A stretch of DNA of 9,550 nucleotides from GW2011-AR1 sp964384965 (GTDB lineage: Archaea > Nanobdellota > Nanobdellia > Pacearchaeales > GW2011-AR1). Both the position numbers and the translations under genes were made by a program. The notes under the pieces were generated by a model that searched no databases, was not told the DNA's origin, and worked only from the letters and a program-made list of their open reading frames with translations. The first letter of the stretch is position 1; the number at the start of each line of letters is the position of its first letter. Shown here piece by piece: positions 1 to 6,887 of this stretch. The stretch is taken from contig CAYLLR010000023.1 of NCBI GenBank assembly GCA_964384965.1, positions 1-9,550 on the forward strand. The letters run 5' to 3'.

Positions 1-1388
1 ACAATTAAAGGTTTTAATTTTGCAACTTTTTTAGAGATTCCCAGAGAGTCCACCACTCCTACTACTTCTTCAATATCTTTATACACCTCTGGAGATTCCT
101 CTGCAATTAGTTTATTGCTTCCTGACTTTAGGATAATGTCTTTTGATGAAAGAGTTTTTTTTGTTTTTTCTCCTTTTATTGTTTTAATAGCATTCGAACG
201 TGACATTACCCTTCCAGCTCCGTGAACAGAAGAACCAAATGTTAATTTTTCAGATTTTTCCGTTCCGACCATGACGTACGACGAAGTCCCCATCGAGCCC
301 GGAATCAAAACTGGCTGTCCAAATTTTCTATAATCCTTTGGAACCTCTTTTCTATTTGGTCCAAAACTCCTGGTGGCACCCTTCCTATGAACACAAACTT
401 TTGTTTTTTTTCCTTCAATAAGATACTCTTCAATCTTCGCAATATTATGACAAACTTCATAAACAACATCAATCTTTATTTTTGGAAAAAATTTCTTTAA
501 ATCCTCCCTTAACCAGTGAGTTATTAGTTGCTTATTTGCGAACGAAAAATTTGCCGCGCACGCCATCGCGGAAAGATATTTTTTTCCCAATTCTGAGTTT
601 ATTGGAGCGTTTATTAATTGTCTATCCGGAAGATTTTCTATGCCATATTTCTCTTCCATTAATTTAACGTAGTCGGAAGCCACCTGATGCCCCAAGCCTC
701 TTGACCCACAATGAATTAGCATTACAATTTGATTTTTTTTCAATCCGAAAGCTTCGGCGATTTTTTTATCAAAAATTTCATCAACAACTAAGATATCAAG
801 AAAATGATTTCCCGCTCCGAGAGTTCCAAGTTGTCCGATTCCCCTTTTCTTTGCTCTTTCAGAAACTAATGAGGAATCTCCCCCGGGAATACATCCTTCT
901 TCTTCAATATGCAAATAGTCCTCCTTAATTCCGTATCCTTTTTCAATTAAATATTTTGAGCCTTTTTCGAGAACCAAATCCAATTCCTTTTTGCTTAATT
1001 GGAAAGGACTCCCCCTTCCAACTCCCGAAGGAATTTTTTTTTGAAGACTCTGGGCAATTTCCTCTTTTTTAGATTCCAACTGGTTTTTCGTTAAATTCGT
1101 TTTTAAAAGCCGGACTCCACAATTTATGTCAAAGCCCACACCACCCGGAGAAACAATTCCCTTTTTTAAATCAAAAGCTGCAACCCCTCCGATTGGAAAC
1201 CCATAACCCTGATGTGCGTCTGCAAGAGCGATTGATTTTTTTAAAATCCCCTTTAAACTTGCAACATTTTTTATCTGTTCTATGGTTTTATCCTCTTTAA
1301 TTTTTTTGAATATTCTTTCACTTGCATAAACTATCCCCGGAACATTCATCCTTCCTTCCACCTTAATTTTATGCATAAATTTTTCCAT
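1..1388 (-). CDS. rtcB: RtcB, tRNA-splicing 3'-phosphate RNA ligase (3' end of gene cut by window edge)
   Basis: RtcB joins RNA 2',3'-cyclic phosphate or 3'-phosphate ends to 5'-OH ends using GTP and Mn2+, and in archaea seals tRNA exons after intron excision. The 462 visible codons read without interruption and carry the family's hallmarks: DAHQGYGFPIGG at residues 57-68, GFDINCGVR at 85-93 (D87 and C90 as metal ligands), GAGNHF at 191-196, IHCGSRG at 225-231, EVCHNIAK at 311-318, RKGATRSFGP at 335-344, and SSVHGAGR at 386-393. H389 corresponds to the histidine that takes GMP. The frame ends on KLKPLI, close to the usual RtcB terminus, so only a few residues should be missing. No intein interrupts the C90 region, unlike some archaeal RtcBs. 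The ATG at 1388 is chosen because a TAG lies in frame just upstream (1392-1394). The strong Shine-Dalgarno AAAGGAGG (1405-1412) is 16 nt away, which is unusually far. It is preceded by archease, its activating partner. Confidence 0.96.
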   Translation of the reverse strand, partial: MEKFMHKIKVEGRMNVPGIVYASERIFKKIKEDKTIEQIKNVASLKGILKKSIALADAHQGYGFPIGGVAAFDLKKGIVSPGGVGFDINCGVRLLKTNLTKNQLESKKEEIAQSLQKKIPSGVGRGSPFQLSKKELDLVLEKGSKYLIEKGYGIKEDYLHIEEEGCIPGGDSSLVSERAKKRGIGQLGTLGAGNHFLDILVVDEIFDKKIAEAFGLKKNQIVMLIHCGSRGLGHQVASDYVKLMEEKYGIENLPDRQLINAPINSELGKKYLSAMACAANFSFANKQLITHWLREDLKKFFPKIKIDVVYEVCHNIAKIEEYLIEGKKTKVCVHRKGATRSFGPNRKEVPKDYRKFGQPVLIPGSMGTSSYVMVGTEKSEKLTFGSSVHGAGRVMSRSNAIKTIKGEKTKKTLSSKDIILKSGSNKLIAEESPEVYKDIEEVVGVVDSLGISKKVAKLKPLI

Positions 1389-1401
1389 ACTCTATATTCA
1401 T
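1369..1401 (-). other. Possible 10-residue leader ORF overlapping the rtcB start
   Basis: An ATG at 1401, three bases after the strong AAAGGAGG at 1405-1412, opens an 11-codon frame (MNIEYGKIYA, then TAA) that is out of frame with rtcB. It overlaps rtcB's first ATG (1388) and stops just past its second in-frame ATG (1376). It could be a translated leader feeding ribosomes to rtcB by re-initiation, or simply chance. No coding signature supports it beyond its position. Confidence 0.25.
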
Positions 1402-1402
1402 T

Positions 1403-1431
1403 AACCTCCTTTAAATAATTAATTTATTCTA
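1403..1431 (-). promoter_or_regulatory. Candidate promoter element and Shine-Dalgarno upstream of rtcB
   Basis: On the minus strand the 92-nt gap between archease and rtcB contains an A/T-only stretch (AATTAATTATTTAAA, about 1411-1425) that could serve as an archaeal TATA box, running directly into AAAGGAGGTT (1403-1412). If the TATA is used, initiation about 26 nt downstream would fall near 1393, giving an almost leaderless rtcB mRNA. If rtcB is instead read from the upstream operon, the Shine-Dalgarno is available. The two readings exclude each other on one transcript. The TATA assignment is weak in DNA this A+T-rich. Confidence 0.35.
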
Positions 1432-1480
1432 CAATGCCTTTTTGAAAATGGATGAAACACTTTTAGCTAATTTTTTATTT

Positions 1481-1891
1481 TCAGATATCTAAAACAACTT
1501 GAGAAACCCATTTTTCTTTTATTTTTTTTACAAACATTTCATTATAAGTTATGGCTTTTATATTTGACTGAATTTTATAATTTTCTCCAAAATCTCCCAA
1601 AAAAACTGCCGATAATTTAAAATTTTTTTTGTCAATTTTTAATTTGAGAATCTTCGAAACAAAAAAATTTTTTGAGTCAATTAGAAATATTATTTCTTCC
1701 AAAAAATTATATAAAAGACTTTCAAAATCTTTTCCCGAAACATTTACTTTTAATTTTTTTGATTGTTTTATTTTTTTATCAAAAACCGAGTTAACCAAAG
1801 CGTAAACAGAATTTGAAAAAGTTTCCTCGATTGTCTTTCCATAAGCCCTGAATTTTATATCCGCAGTATGAGAAAAAAATCTAAATTTCAT
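1481..1891 (-). CDS. Archease, RtcB activator
   Basis: Archease promotes RtcB guanylylation and multiple turnover, and broadens its NTP use; it is a small metal-binding cytoplasmic protein. The 136-residue product has the family N-terminus FSHTADIKFRAYGKTIEE (residues 6-23, with H8 and D11), the central LLYNFLEEIIFLIDS (59-73), the late IKAITYNEMF (111-120, where many archeases have His in place of Asn) and the C-terminal QVVLDI with D135. The near-terminal acidic residues are the expected metal ligands. The ATG at 1891 is preferred over the upstream in-frame TTG at 1903 because it removes a non-homologous extension and gives a 4-nt ATGA overlap with the pilin-like gene before it. The next gene downstream is rtcB, its known functional partner, 92 nt away. 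No T-rich terminator follows the TGA stop, so read-through into rtcB is plausible. Confidence 0.93.
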   Translation of the reverse strand: MKFRFFSHTADIKFRAYGKTIEETFSNSVYALVNSVFDKKIKQSKKLKVNVSGKDFESLLYNFLEEIIFLIDSKNFFVSKILKLKIDKKNFKLSAVFLGDFGENYKIQSNIKAITYNEMFVKKIKEKWVSQVVLDI

Positions 1892-2313
1892 TTTAAATAA
1901 CAAAATACTTTTATCTTTCTTGGAGAATAAAAAGTGGAATTTGCATAAAGAAAAATCTCTGAAGAATAAACTTCTTTTAAAACTTCAGTTTGCAATTTAC
2001 ACGAATCATTTAATGCACAAAAATAAAGAAAACAATTTTCTCCAATAAGGGTCCTGTTCGAAAGATATTTTTTAAAATTGGACGAAGGACCGGAATCGTT
2101 AAAATATGCCGGCAAACTCAAAGAAAGAGCTTCATTTCTCAAAGAGAGATTTATCTCTATGCCTTTTAGAATTTTAAAATTATTTTTTTCAACAAGAGAC
2201 TTCTCCCCCTCTAAATCTCTCATTTGACTTAATAAAACCATGACAAATGCTAAAAGAATTACAATTGCCATAAAAGCTTCAACAATTCTTATCCATCCTT
2301 TTTTAGTTTTCAT
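1888..2313 (-). CDS. Minor pilin-like protein with KKGWIRIVEAF leader
   Basis: A 141-residue protein with a very short Lys-rich leader (MKTKKG) followed by WIRIVEAF and a hydrophobic helix to about residue 29. This is the layout of an archaeal class III signal peptide, with predicted cleavage after G6 and a Glu six residues into the mature chain. The rest (30-141) would lie outside the membrane. It holds four Cys (94, 99, 105, 138) and five N-X-S/T sequons (NLS, NDS, NRT, NDS, NST), suggesting disulfides and N-glycosylation. The start follows the previous gene's TAA by one base (TAAAATG). Its own TGA overlaps the archease ATG by 4 nt, so the two may be translationally coupled. I recognise the N-terminal pattern as typical of undercharacterised archaeal pilins; the ectodomain is not recognised. 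A role as a minor or tip pilin is inferred from the neighbouring ATPase and platform genes. Confidence 0.8.
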   Translation of the reverse strand: MKTKKGWIRIVEAFMAIVILLAFVMVLLSQMRDLEGEKSLVEKNNFKILKGIEINLSLRNEALSLSLPAYFNDSGPSSNFKKYLSNRTLIGENCFLYFCALNDSCKLQTEVLKEVYSSEIFLYANSTFYSPRKIKVFCYLK

Positions 2314-2314
2314 T

Positions 2315-3001
2315 TTACCAAATTAACACCCTTAATTTTCCCTTTTCATCTGAAGCATTTTTTGAAAGATAATAAATTTCCATATTCTTTGAATAAATTT
2401 CGACCCCTAAATCCCTTTGGGGTTTACCTATCATCGACCCATTACCATATTCAAAAAATAAATTAAAATCCATTCCAGAAGGAACTTCAAGTTCCTTTTT
2501 TAAAGAACTATAATTGGTTAAAAAAGAAGAAAATAAATCGACAATTTTATTTTCCAAAAATTTTTTTTCCTTCTTCACACTATCCGGAATCCCTTGAGAA
2601 CATCCCGTTAAATTGAATTGATTTGGATTGTTAAGTGAATCCGAATAATAAATTTTTACAGCACCAGCACTATTTTTTACAAAAATGTTATTTCCTGAAA
2701 GCGAAGAATCTATCAATCCTGAATCGTTAAGTGCAATTATAGAACCATTTGTAATTGTTACAGGTTCTGAAAAACTCACACAACCGGTTCCCGAACTGAG
2801 GTTGTGTGCTCTTATTACCCACACTTCCGATGAAATTTTTTTCAAAACATTTCTTTCCAAGAAAGAAAGTGAATTGTCTTTTGTTTCTTTTTTCGGAATT
2901 GCCGCACTTACAATCATATAAATAAAGATGAGTGAAACTACAAAAATTACAAATGATAAAACAAAACTAACATGAGAACCTTTTTTATTCAACTTTTTCA
3001 T
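2315..3001 (-). CDS. Pilin-like single-pass protein with KKGSHVSF leader
   Basis: This 228-residue protein begins MKKLNKKGSHVSF and continues as a hydrophobic segment to about residue 34, matching a class III prepilin leader cleaved after G8. The large outer portion has two Cys (74 and 134), about seven N-X-S/T sequons, a Ser/Asn/Gly-rich, probably beta-rich part (66-135), a charged helical stretch (141-172) and a C-terminal part rich in Tyr/Phe. It is the largest of the seven pilin-like products and lacks the Glu-5 of major pilins, so a minor or adaptor pilin is likelier than the main subunit. The ATG at 3001 is chosen over the in-frame TTG at 3013, which lies inside the previous gene; the result is the TAAAATG junction seen elsewhere in the cluster. 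It lies between the second platform gene and another pilin-like gene. The exact function is not recognised. Confidence 0.8.
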   Translation of the reverse strand: MKKLNKKGSHVSFVLSFVIFVVSLIFIYMIVSAAIPKKETKDNSLSFLERNVLKKISSEVWVIRAHNLSSGTGCVSFSEPVTITNGSIIALNDSGLIDSSLSGNNIFVKNSAGAVKIYYSDSLNNPNQFNLTGCSQGIPDSVKKEKKFLENKIVDLFSSFLTNYSSLKKELEVPSGMDFNLFFEYGNGSMIGKPQRDLGVEIYSKNMEIYYLSKNASDEKGKLRVLIW

Positions 3002-3002
3002 T

Positions 3003-3845
3003 TTAAACAGCAAATATGAGATTTGCGACCGTTGAAATGATAAATGAAAGGAACATTAAAGAAAAGGAATGCTTTATACCTGCTTTAAAATTCCCTTCCG
3101 AAAGTTTTCCTATCGTTAAACCTGTAAAAAAACCCTGCACTAAAATTAAATAAAGAAAAGCATTTGCGATATCTGCTTGTCCTGTCACAGGATTAATTCC
3201 AACACCAGACCCAAATCCCAAAGAACCTCCTACGCTTCCGATTCCCGAAACCATCGGAATAATTTGAAATTGAAGAATTAAAATAATAACTGTAAAAACT
3301 AAAAAGATAATATATCCCTGACTAATAAGAGAAGATATTATTGACTTTCTTTCTTTTCTTAACTTATCAGTCATATTTACGGCATCCGCAACTGCCCTGA
3401 GAATTTCTCCAATTTCCCCTCCTGCCCTCTCTGCTTGACCAATTAATGTTAATGACCTCGAAATCGAATTGTTATTGACGTCTTTTGCAAAAACATCTAA
3501 CGCCTCGTTAAGAGGAATCCCCAAAGAGATTTGATTTGCCAATTTTTTTACATGAGGAGTTAAAGCCCGATAATTTTTATTTGCCATATTCACAATACTC
3601 TTACTTATTGGTGTTCCGGTTGTTACACTTTCAACGAGATTTCTTGAAAACTCCAAAAACATTTCTTCTTTTTCTTGAGAAATTTTGTTCTCCTTAATTA
3701 TCCGAATAATTATTGGTAAAGCTCCAAAAATTACTCCAAGTCCTGTAATTAGTGCAAAATATTTTGGGTCCAAATAAAACCTTCCAATTACAATTAGTGC
3801 AACCGCAATTCCAACCCCGACTAAATCTCCTCCCTTTAATTCCAT
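3003..3845 (-). CDS. Type IV pilus platform protein, second half (T2SSF domain, TadC/ArlJ-like)
   Basis: A 280-residue polytopic membrane protein: N-terminal membrane segments around 8-24 and 31-50, a cytoplasmic helical domain (about 55-170), then membrane segments at about 175-198, 228-247 and 259-279. The cytoplasmic part has the type II secretion F-domain pattern, with EMFLEFSRNLVESVTTGTPI (61-80) and later QISLGIPLNEAL and GQAERAGGEIGEILRAVADA. Such proteins anchor the assembly ATPase at the cytoplasmic membrane and pass its motion to the growing pilus. It starts one base after the stop of the other platform gene (TAAAATG), with GAGG about 10 nt upstream. Archaeal ArlJ usually carries two F domains in one longer chain; here they are on two genes, like bacterial TadB/TadC. 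The loop 199-226 between membrane segments is strikingly Gly/Ser-rich. Confidence 0.88.
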   Translation of the reverse strand: MELKGGDLVGVGIAVALIVIGRFYLDPKYFALITGLGVIFGALPIIIRIIKENKISQEKEEMFLEFSRNLVESVTTGTPISKSIVNMANKNYRALTPHVKKLANQISLGIPLNEALDVFAKDVNNNSISRSLTLIGQAERAGGEIGEILRAVADAVNMTDKLRKERKSIISSLISQGYIIFLVFTVIILILQFQIIPMVSGIGSVGGSLGFGSGVGINPVTGQADIANAFLYLILVQGFFTGLTIGKLSEGNFKAGIKHSFSLMFLSFIISTVANLIFAV

Positions 3846-3846
3846 T

Positions 3847-5166
3847 TTATTTATTCCTCTTTAAATGCAAAAATGCAAGGAAAATAATATTTACAACCGT
3901 GATTACCAAGATAATCATTAAAGAAATTGTCAGGAATCCCATTGTGATTCCCAATCCACTTAATTTCATTATTATTAACAAAAGCATCAAAATCATTGGG
4001 GCTGCAATAAGAAGACTAATATAGATATCCATATAAGTTTCGGCGGATTTGGATGTTCTTTCCTGTTCAATTCTATAATTAAATAAAAGAGTTTCGGCAC
4101 GTTCGTTGAAAAAAGATGCTAAATCTCCTCCTGAAGTTATTGTCGTTGCAAGACCATTTAAAAGTTCTGAAAGCCTCTTGCTCGGACTATTTTTTGCTGT
4201 ATTTTTTAACGCACTCACAAAATCATATCCATACAAATTAGTCTCATTAATCATTTTAGTAAATTCTTTTTTAAGTGCCGGATATTCATCTGTCGATATT
4301 AAAATTTCAAAAATCCGTGCTGGATTCATCATCGAACCGGATATTGCAGACATACTTATCGTCGCAAAAGGAAGTTCCCTATCAATTGCTAATTCGGCAC
4401 TTTTTTTCTCAAGGGAAGGGTAAATATACATAAATGCAAAAGTTGAAATTGGGATAAAAAACAAAATCCAGAAAGTTTTAAAAAAACGAACATCAATTGT
4501 TTCCTGGGCTCTCGAAATTATTGGGAGCGTGGCAGTAAAATTAAAAAAAAGAAAAAAGAAGAAAAGAAACCCGGCCACAAAGATAGATAAAAAGGTGGTC
4601 ATCAAAATTATTGAAGTGTATCCGACGGGAGTATATTCAAGATTTGCTTTTACGAGATGATCCTCCATTTTTTCAAAGGAACTTTTGGAAACAAGTTTTA
4701 AAGAAATTTTCGAAAAAAACTTACTGGAAATTTTCGTGTAATATGACGAATCTTTTTTCTTTTTCCTTTTTTCTTTTTCCTTTTTTTTATCTTTTCCTCT
4801 TTTCTTTAACCTTTTAACTGTCTCATTTTCTAACTCATTGGGGAGGATTTCTTTTAAAGTAAAAAATTTTCCGGCATTGCTCCTTAACCTTTTTCCTCTC
4901 TCCGGCCCTCCAGATGTTTCTTCAAGTTCTTTTTCAATTTGCCCGGGGTCCAAAAGTTTTTCAAAGAGGATTCTATTTAAAAAAGTTTTAAATTCTAAAT
5001 TTGAAGATTTTATTTTATCTAAAAGACCTTTTGTGTTTGACTCAAAAATACGTTTTTCAGCATTAGTCTCGGCACTTTCACTTAATTTTGAAGCCTTTTC
5101 AAATTCTAAAAAAATCTTTTTTAATTTTTCTAAAGCCTCTTTTGCTTCTTTATATTCTTTAATCAT
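3847..5166 (-). CDS. Type IV pilus platform protein, first half (T2SSF domain) with long charged N-terminal extension
   Basis: A 439-residue protein. Residues 1-115 are charged and mostly helical (probable coiled coil at 2-30). Residues 118-138 are an almost pure Lys/Arg/Glu linker. An amphipathic region follows at 141-178 (ISSKFFSKISLKLVS). Transmembrane segments are predicted at about 184-208, 230-250, 380-401 and 408-433. The cytoplasmic domain between them (251-379) fits the type II secretion F domain, including ELPFATISMSAISGSMMNPA (264-283) and LNGLATTITSGGDLASFF (336-353). This is the ArlJ/TadC-type membrane core that partners the ATPase encoded two genes upstream. Its ATG overlaps the stop of the 54-residue gene (ATGA), with GAGG 10 nt upstream. 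The second F-domain protein follows directly. The soluble N-terminal part is longer than in a bare F-domain protein and is a likely docking site for the ATPase or the small helical protein. Confidence 0.88.
   Translation of the reverse strand: MIKEYKEAKEALEKLKKIFLEFEKASKLSESAETNAEKRIFESNTKGLLDKIKSSNLEFKTFLNRILFEKLLDPGQIEKELEETSGGPERGKRLRSNAGKFFTLKEILPNELENETVKRLKKRGKDKKKEKEKRKKKKDSSYYTKISSKFFSKISLKLVSKSSFEKMEDHLVKANLEYTPVGYTSIILMTTFLSIFVAGFLFFFFLFFNFTATLPIISRAQETIDVRFFKTFWILFFIPISTFAFMYIYPSLEKKSAELAIDRELPFATISMSAISGSMMNPARIFEILISTDEYPALKKEFTKMINETNLYGYDFVSALKNTAKNSPSKRLSELLNGLATTITSGGDLASFFNERAETLLFNYRIEQERTSKSAETYMDIYISLLIAAPMILMLLLIIMKLSGLGITMGFLTISLMIILVITVVNIIFLAFLHLKRNK
4751..4807. repeat. 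57-nt low-complexity homopyrimidine/homopurine tract inside the platform gene
   Basis: The plus strand is all C/T across these 57 bases except one A at 4789, so the coding (minus) strand is almost pure purine. It encodes the Lys/Arg/Glu-rich linker of the first platform protein. Runs of eight T occur within it, making it prone to slippage. Confidence 0.85.
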
Positions 5167-5327
5167 TTAGTTAATTCCTCAATTTTTTTAGATAACTCAA
5201 GAGATTCATTTTTAATTTTTTTAAAATCTTCCTCATCCCCATTTTTCATAGAAATTTTCAATTTATTCATATTCTCTTCCAAAGATTTCAGGATTTCTTT
5301 TAAAGAAGAGATTGCTTCTTTTTTCAT
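5163..5327 (-). CDS. 54-residue helical (coiled-coil hairpin) protein of the pilus operon
   Basis: This small frame fills the otherwise empty 167-nt space between the ATPase and the first platform gene. The product starts MKKEAISSLKEILKSL and ends KKIEELTK. It is rich in Lys, Glu, Leu and Ile, has no Cys, Trp, Pro or Tyr and no membrane segment. Hydrophobic spacing suggests two helices (about 2-28 and 34-53) joined by a polar turn NGDEED. It starts 6 nt after the ATPase stop, and its TGA overlaps the platform ATG by 4 nt (ATGA), which argues for real, coupled translation. No Shine-Dalgarno is visible. I do not recognise a family. Its position suggests a cytoplasmic partner of the ATPase or of the similarly charged helical N-terminus of the next protein; that is inference. 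Confidence 0.72.
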   Translation of the reverse strand: MKKEAISSLKEILKSLEENMNKLKISMKNGDEEDFKKIKNESLELSKKIEELTK

Positions 5328-5333
5328 TTTACA

Positions 5334-6887
5334 TTAATTTATTTGGAATTTTTTCAAAACCTCTTCGGGCTTTTTGTAATATTCATTGATTAATTCCTGT
5401 ACTTCAAGAAAACCAAATATTTTTTTTTGGTACATCTTATATAATAATTCTGCTCTTTTTCTGAATTCTAAAAGTAATTTATCTCCTGGGATTCCATAAC
5501 GATGAGAAATTTTTTGAAACAGATGACTTTCTTTTTTGAAATAAAATTTGTCCTCGAGAGAATTCCAAACAAAAGGAGTATTTGTCAAGGCTGAACCATC
5601 ATCTTCCACATTAATCACCTCGACAATTTCTCTTAATTTTCTTGTTTCTTGTTTATTTACAATTGCATGAGTCATGACACATAAACTATCTAAAACATTT
5701 AACAAAGAGGGAGATAATTCAATGGGGGGAGTTTCCAACCTTTTAATCAACGTTTCTATTGAATCTGCATGCATTGTCGCAATTGAAGAGTGCCCCGAAG
5801 CCATTCCTTGAAATAAAACTGAAGCTTCCTTTCCCCTAACTTCACCAACTATAACATAATCCGGATTTTGCCTAAATGACGCCCTAAGCAAAGAGTAGAG
5901 ACTAATTTCTCCAAGACCTTTTATTCCTGTTGCAGAACGAGAAACACTCGGTAACCAGTTATCTCTCGGAAAATTTAATTCACGAGTATCCTCAATACTT
6001 ACCACTCTTGCTTCAGGAGGAATAAAAAAAGCCATTGCATTTAGAAGGGTTGTCTTACCTGAAGCAGTCCCTCCGGTGATAAGAAGATTCATTTTATACT
6101 CGACTAAAAGCCACAAATACGCCAACATTTCCGGACTTAAAGTATTAAAAGAGATTAATTGGGGGGGCGTCCAAGGAGTTTTTGTAAATTTACGAATCGT
6201 AAAAGTCGGACCTTTGCTAGTTACGTCTTTCGTATATGTTGCATTAACTCTTGATCCATCCGGAAGGCTCCCGTCCAAAATCGGCTGGGCATAAGAGATA
6301 TATTTTCCACTCCGTTGTGCGAGTTTCTCGACAAAACTCTCAAGAACTTCATTATTTTTAAAAATGAGATTTGTTTTTAAATTTCTAAAAATTCTATGCA
6401 CCACATAAACAGGACTATTTGCTCCATTACACTCTATGTCCTCGACAAAATAATCTCTTAAAAGAGGTTCGGTCTCGTTAAATCCTATAAAATCTCTCGC
6501 AAGATAATAATAAATCTTTTTGTAACTTTCATATGTAAGCTCTAAACCCAATTCAATCGCTAAAAGTTTGAATCTTCTGTCGATATATTCAAATAAGGTT
6601 TCCGATTTGCCGGAGATTATCTCTTTAAAGTTAATCATGCTCCTCATTGCTGCAACAACCTTACTCCTTGCTATTTCTTCTTCCTTTGTTAAGATTGGTT
6701 CTTCTATTTCATAAATCACCTCATACTCTTTTGGGTCCCAATATATATGTATATACGCAAATGGAGAAATGACGCAATATCGAACATCAATTTTTGCCTT
6801 ATCTTTTATTTTTTTTATCGGGGGTATCCTCGGTGTAAAGTCTATTGCAACCAGGGGATATTGCAAAATTCCAATTTTTTTTGACAT
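5334..6887 (-). CDS. Archaeal type IV pilus assembly ATPase (FlaI/ArlI-GspE2 family)
   Basis: A 517-residue cytoplasmic secretion ATPase of the GspE/VirB11/ArlI superfamily that hydrolyses ATP, normally as a hexamer, to drive pilin assembly. An N-terminal domain (about 1-240) includes FVEDIECNGANSPVYV (147-162), typical of this family. The catalytic core has Walker A GGTASGKTT (272-280, K278), Asp box SIEDTRE (297-303), Walker B DYVIVGEVRG (343-352, E349) and His box GHSSIATMHA (365-374, H373). All key residues are intact, so the enzyme should be active. A C-terminal helical region (450-517) follows the core. The ATG at 6887 overlaps the preceding pilin stop by one base (TAATG). No archaellum-specific arlH gene is adjacent, and there is no second, retraction-type ATPase in the window. 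The pilins on both sides and the platform genes just downstream identify it as the motor of this filament system. Confidence 0.96.
   Translation of the reverse strand: MSKKIGILQYPLVAIDFTPRIPPIKKIKDKAKIDVRYCVISPFAYIHIYWDPKEYEVIYEIEEPILTKEEEIARSKVVAAMRSMINFKEIISGKSETLFEYIDRRFKLLAIELGLELTYESYKKIYYYLARDFIGFNETEPLLRDYFVEDIECNGANSPVYVVHRIFRNLKTNLIFKNNEVLESFVEKLAQRSGKYISYAQPILDGSLPDGSRVNATYTKDVTSKGPTFTIRKFTKTPWTPPQLISFNTLSPEMLAYLWLLVEYKMNLLITGGTASGKTTLLNAMAFFIPPEARVVSIEDTRELNFPRDNWLPSVSRSATGIKGLGEISLYSLLRASFRQNPDYVIVGEVRGKEASVLFQGMASGHSSIATMHADSIETLIKRLETPPIELSPSLLNVLDSLCVMTHAIVNKQETRKLREIVEVINVEDDGSALTNTPFVWNSLEDKFYFKKESHLFQKISHRYGIPGDKLLLEFRKRAELLYKMYQKKIFGFLEVQELINEYYKKPEEVLKKFQIN

Noticed and set aside
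240..1388. Intein in RtcB at the catalytic cysteine region
   Set aside because: The frame is continuous through GFDINCGVR with no inserted sequence or splicing motifs.
1891..1903. TTG starts giving MLFKMK extensions for archease (1903) and for the 3013 pilin-like frame
   Set aside because: Both extensions lie within the end of the preceding gene and arise from the same AT-rich junction. The internal ATGs give proper stop/start junctions and the expected family N-termini.
3843..3849. Platform split as a frameshifted single gene
   Set aside because: The first frame ends in a normal hydrophilic tail (LKRNK), the second begins with its own ATG and membrane segments, and the TAAAATG junction matches others in the cluster, so two real genes are more likely.
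3752..5170. Several plus-strand open frames of 68-110 codons opposite the platform genes
   Set aside because: They run antisense to clear membrane-protein genes, lack recognisable domains, and have odd Phe/Ser/Leu-rich compositions that arise from the reverse complement of Lys/Glu-rich coding. The same holds for the plus-strand frames at 482-928, 2685-2921, 6076-6294, 7461-7649 and 7975-8450.
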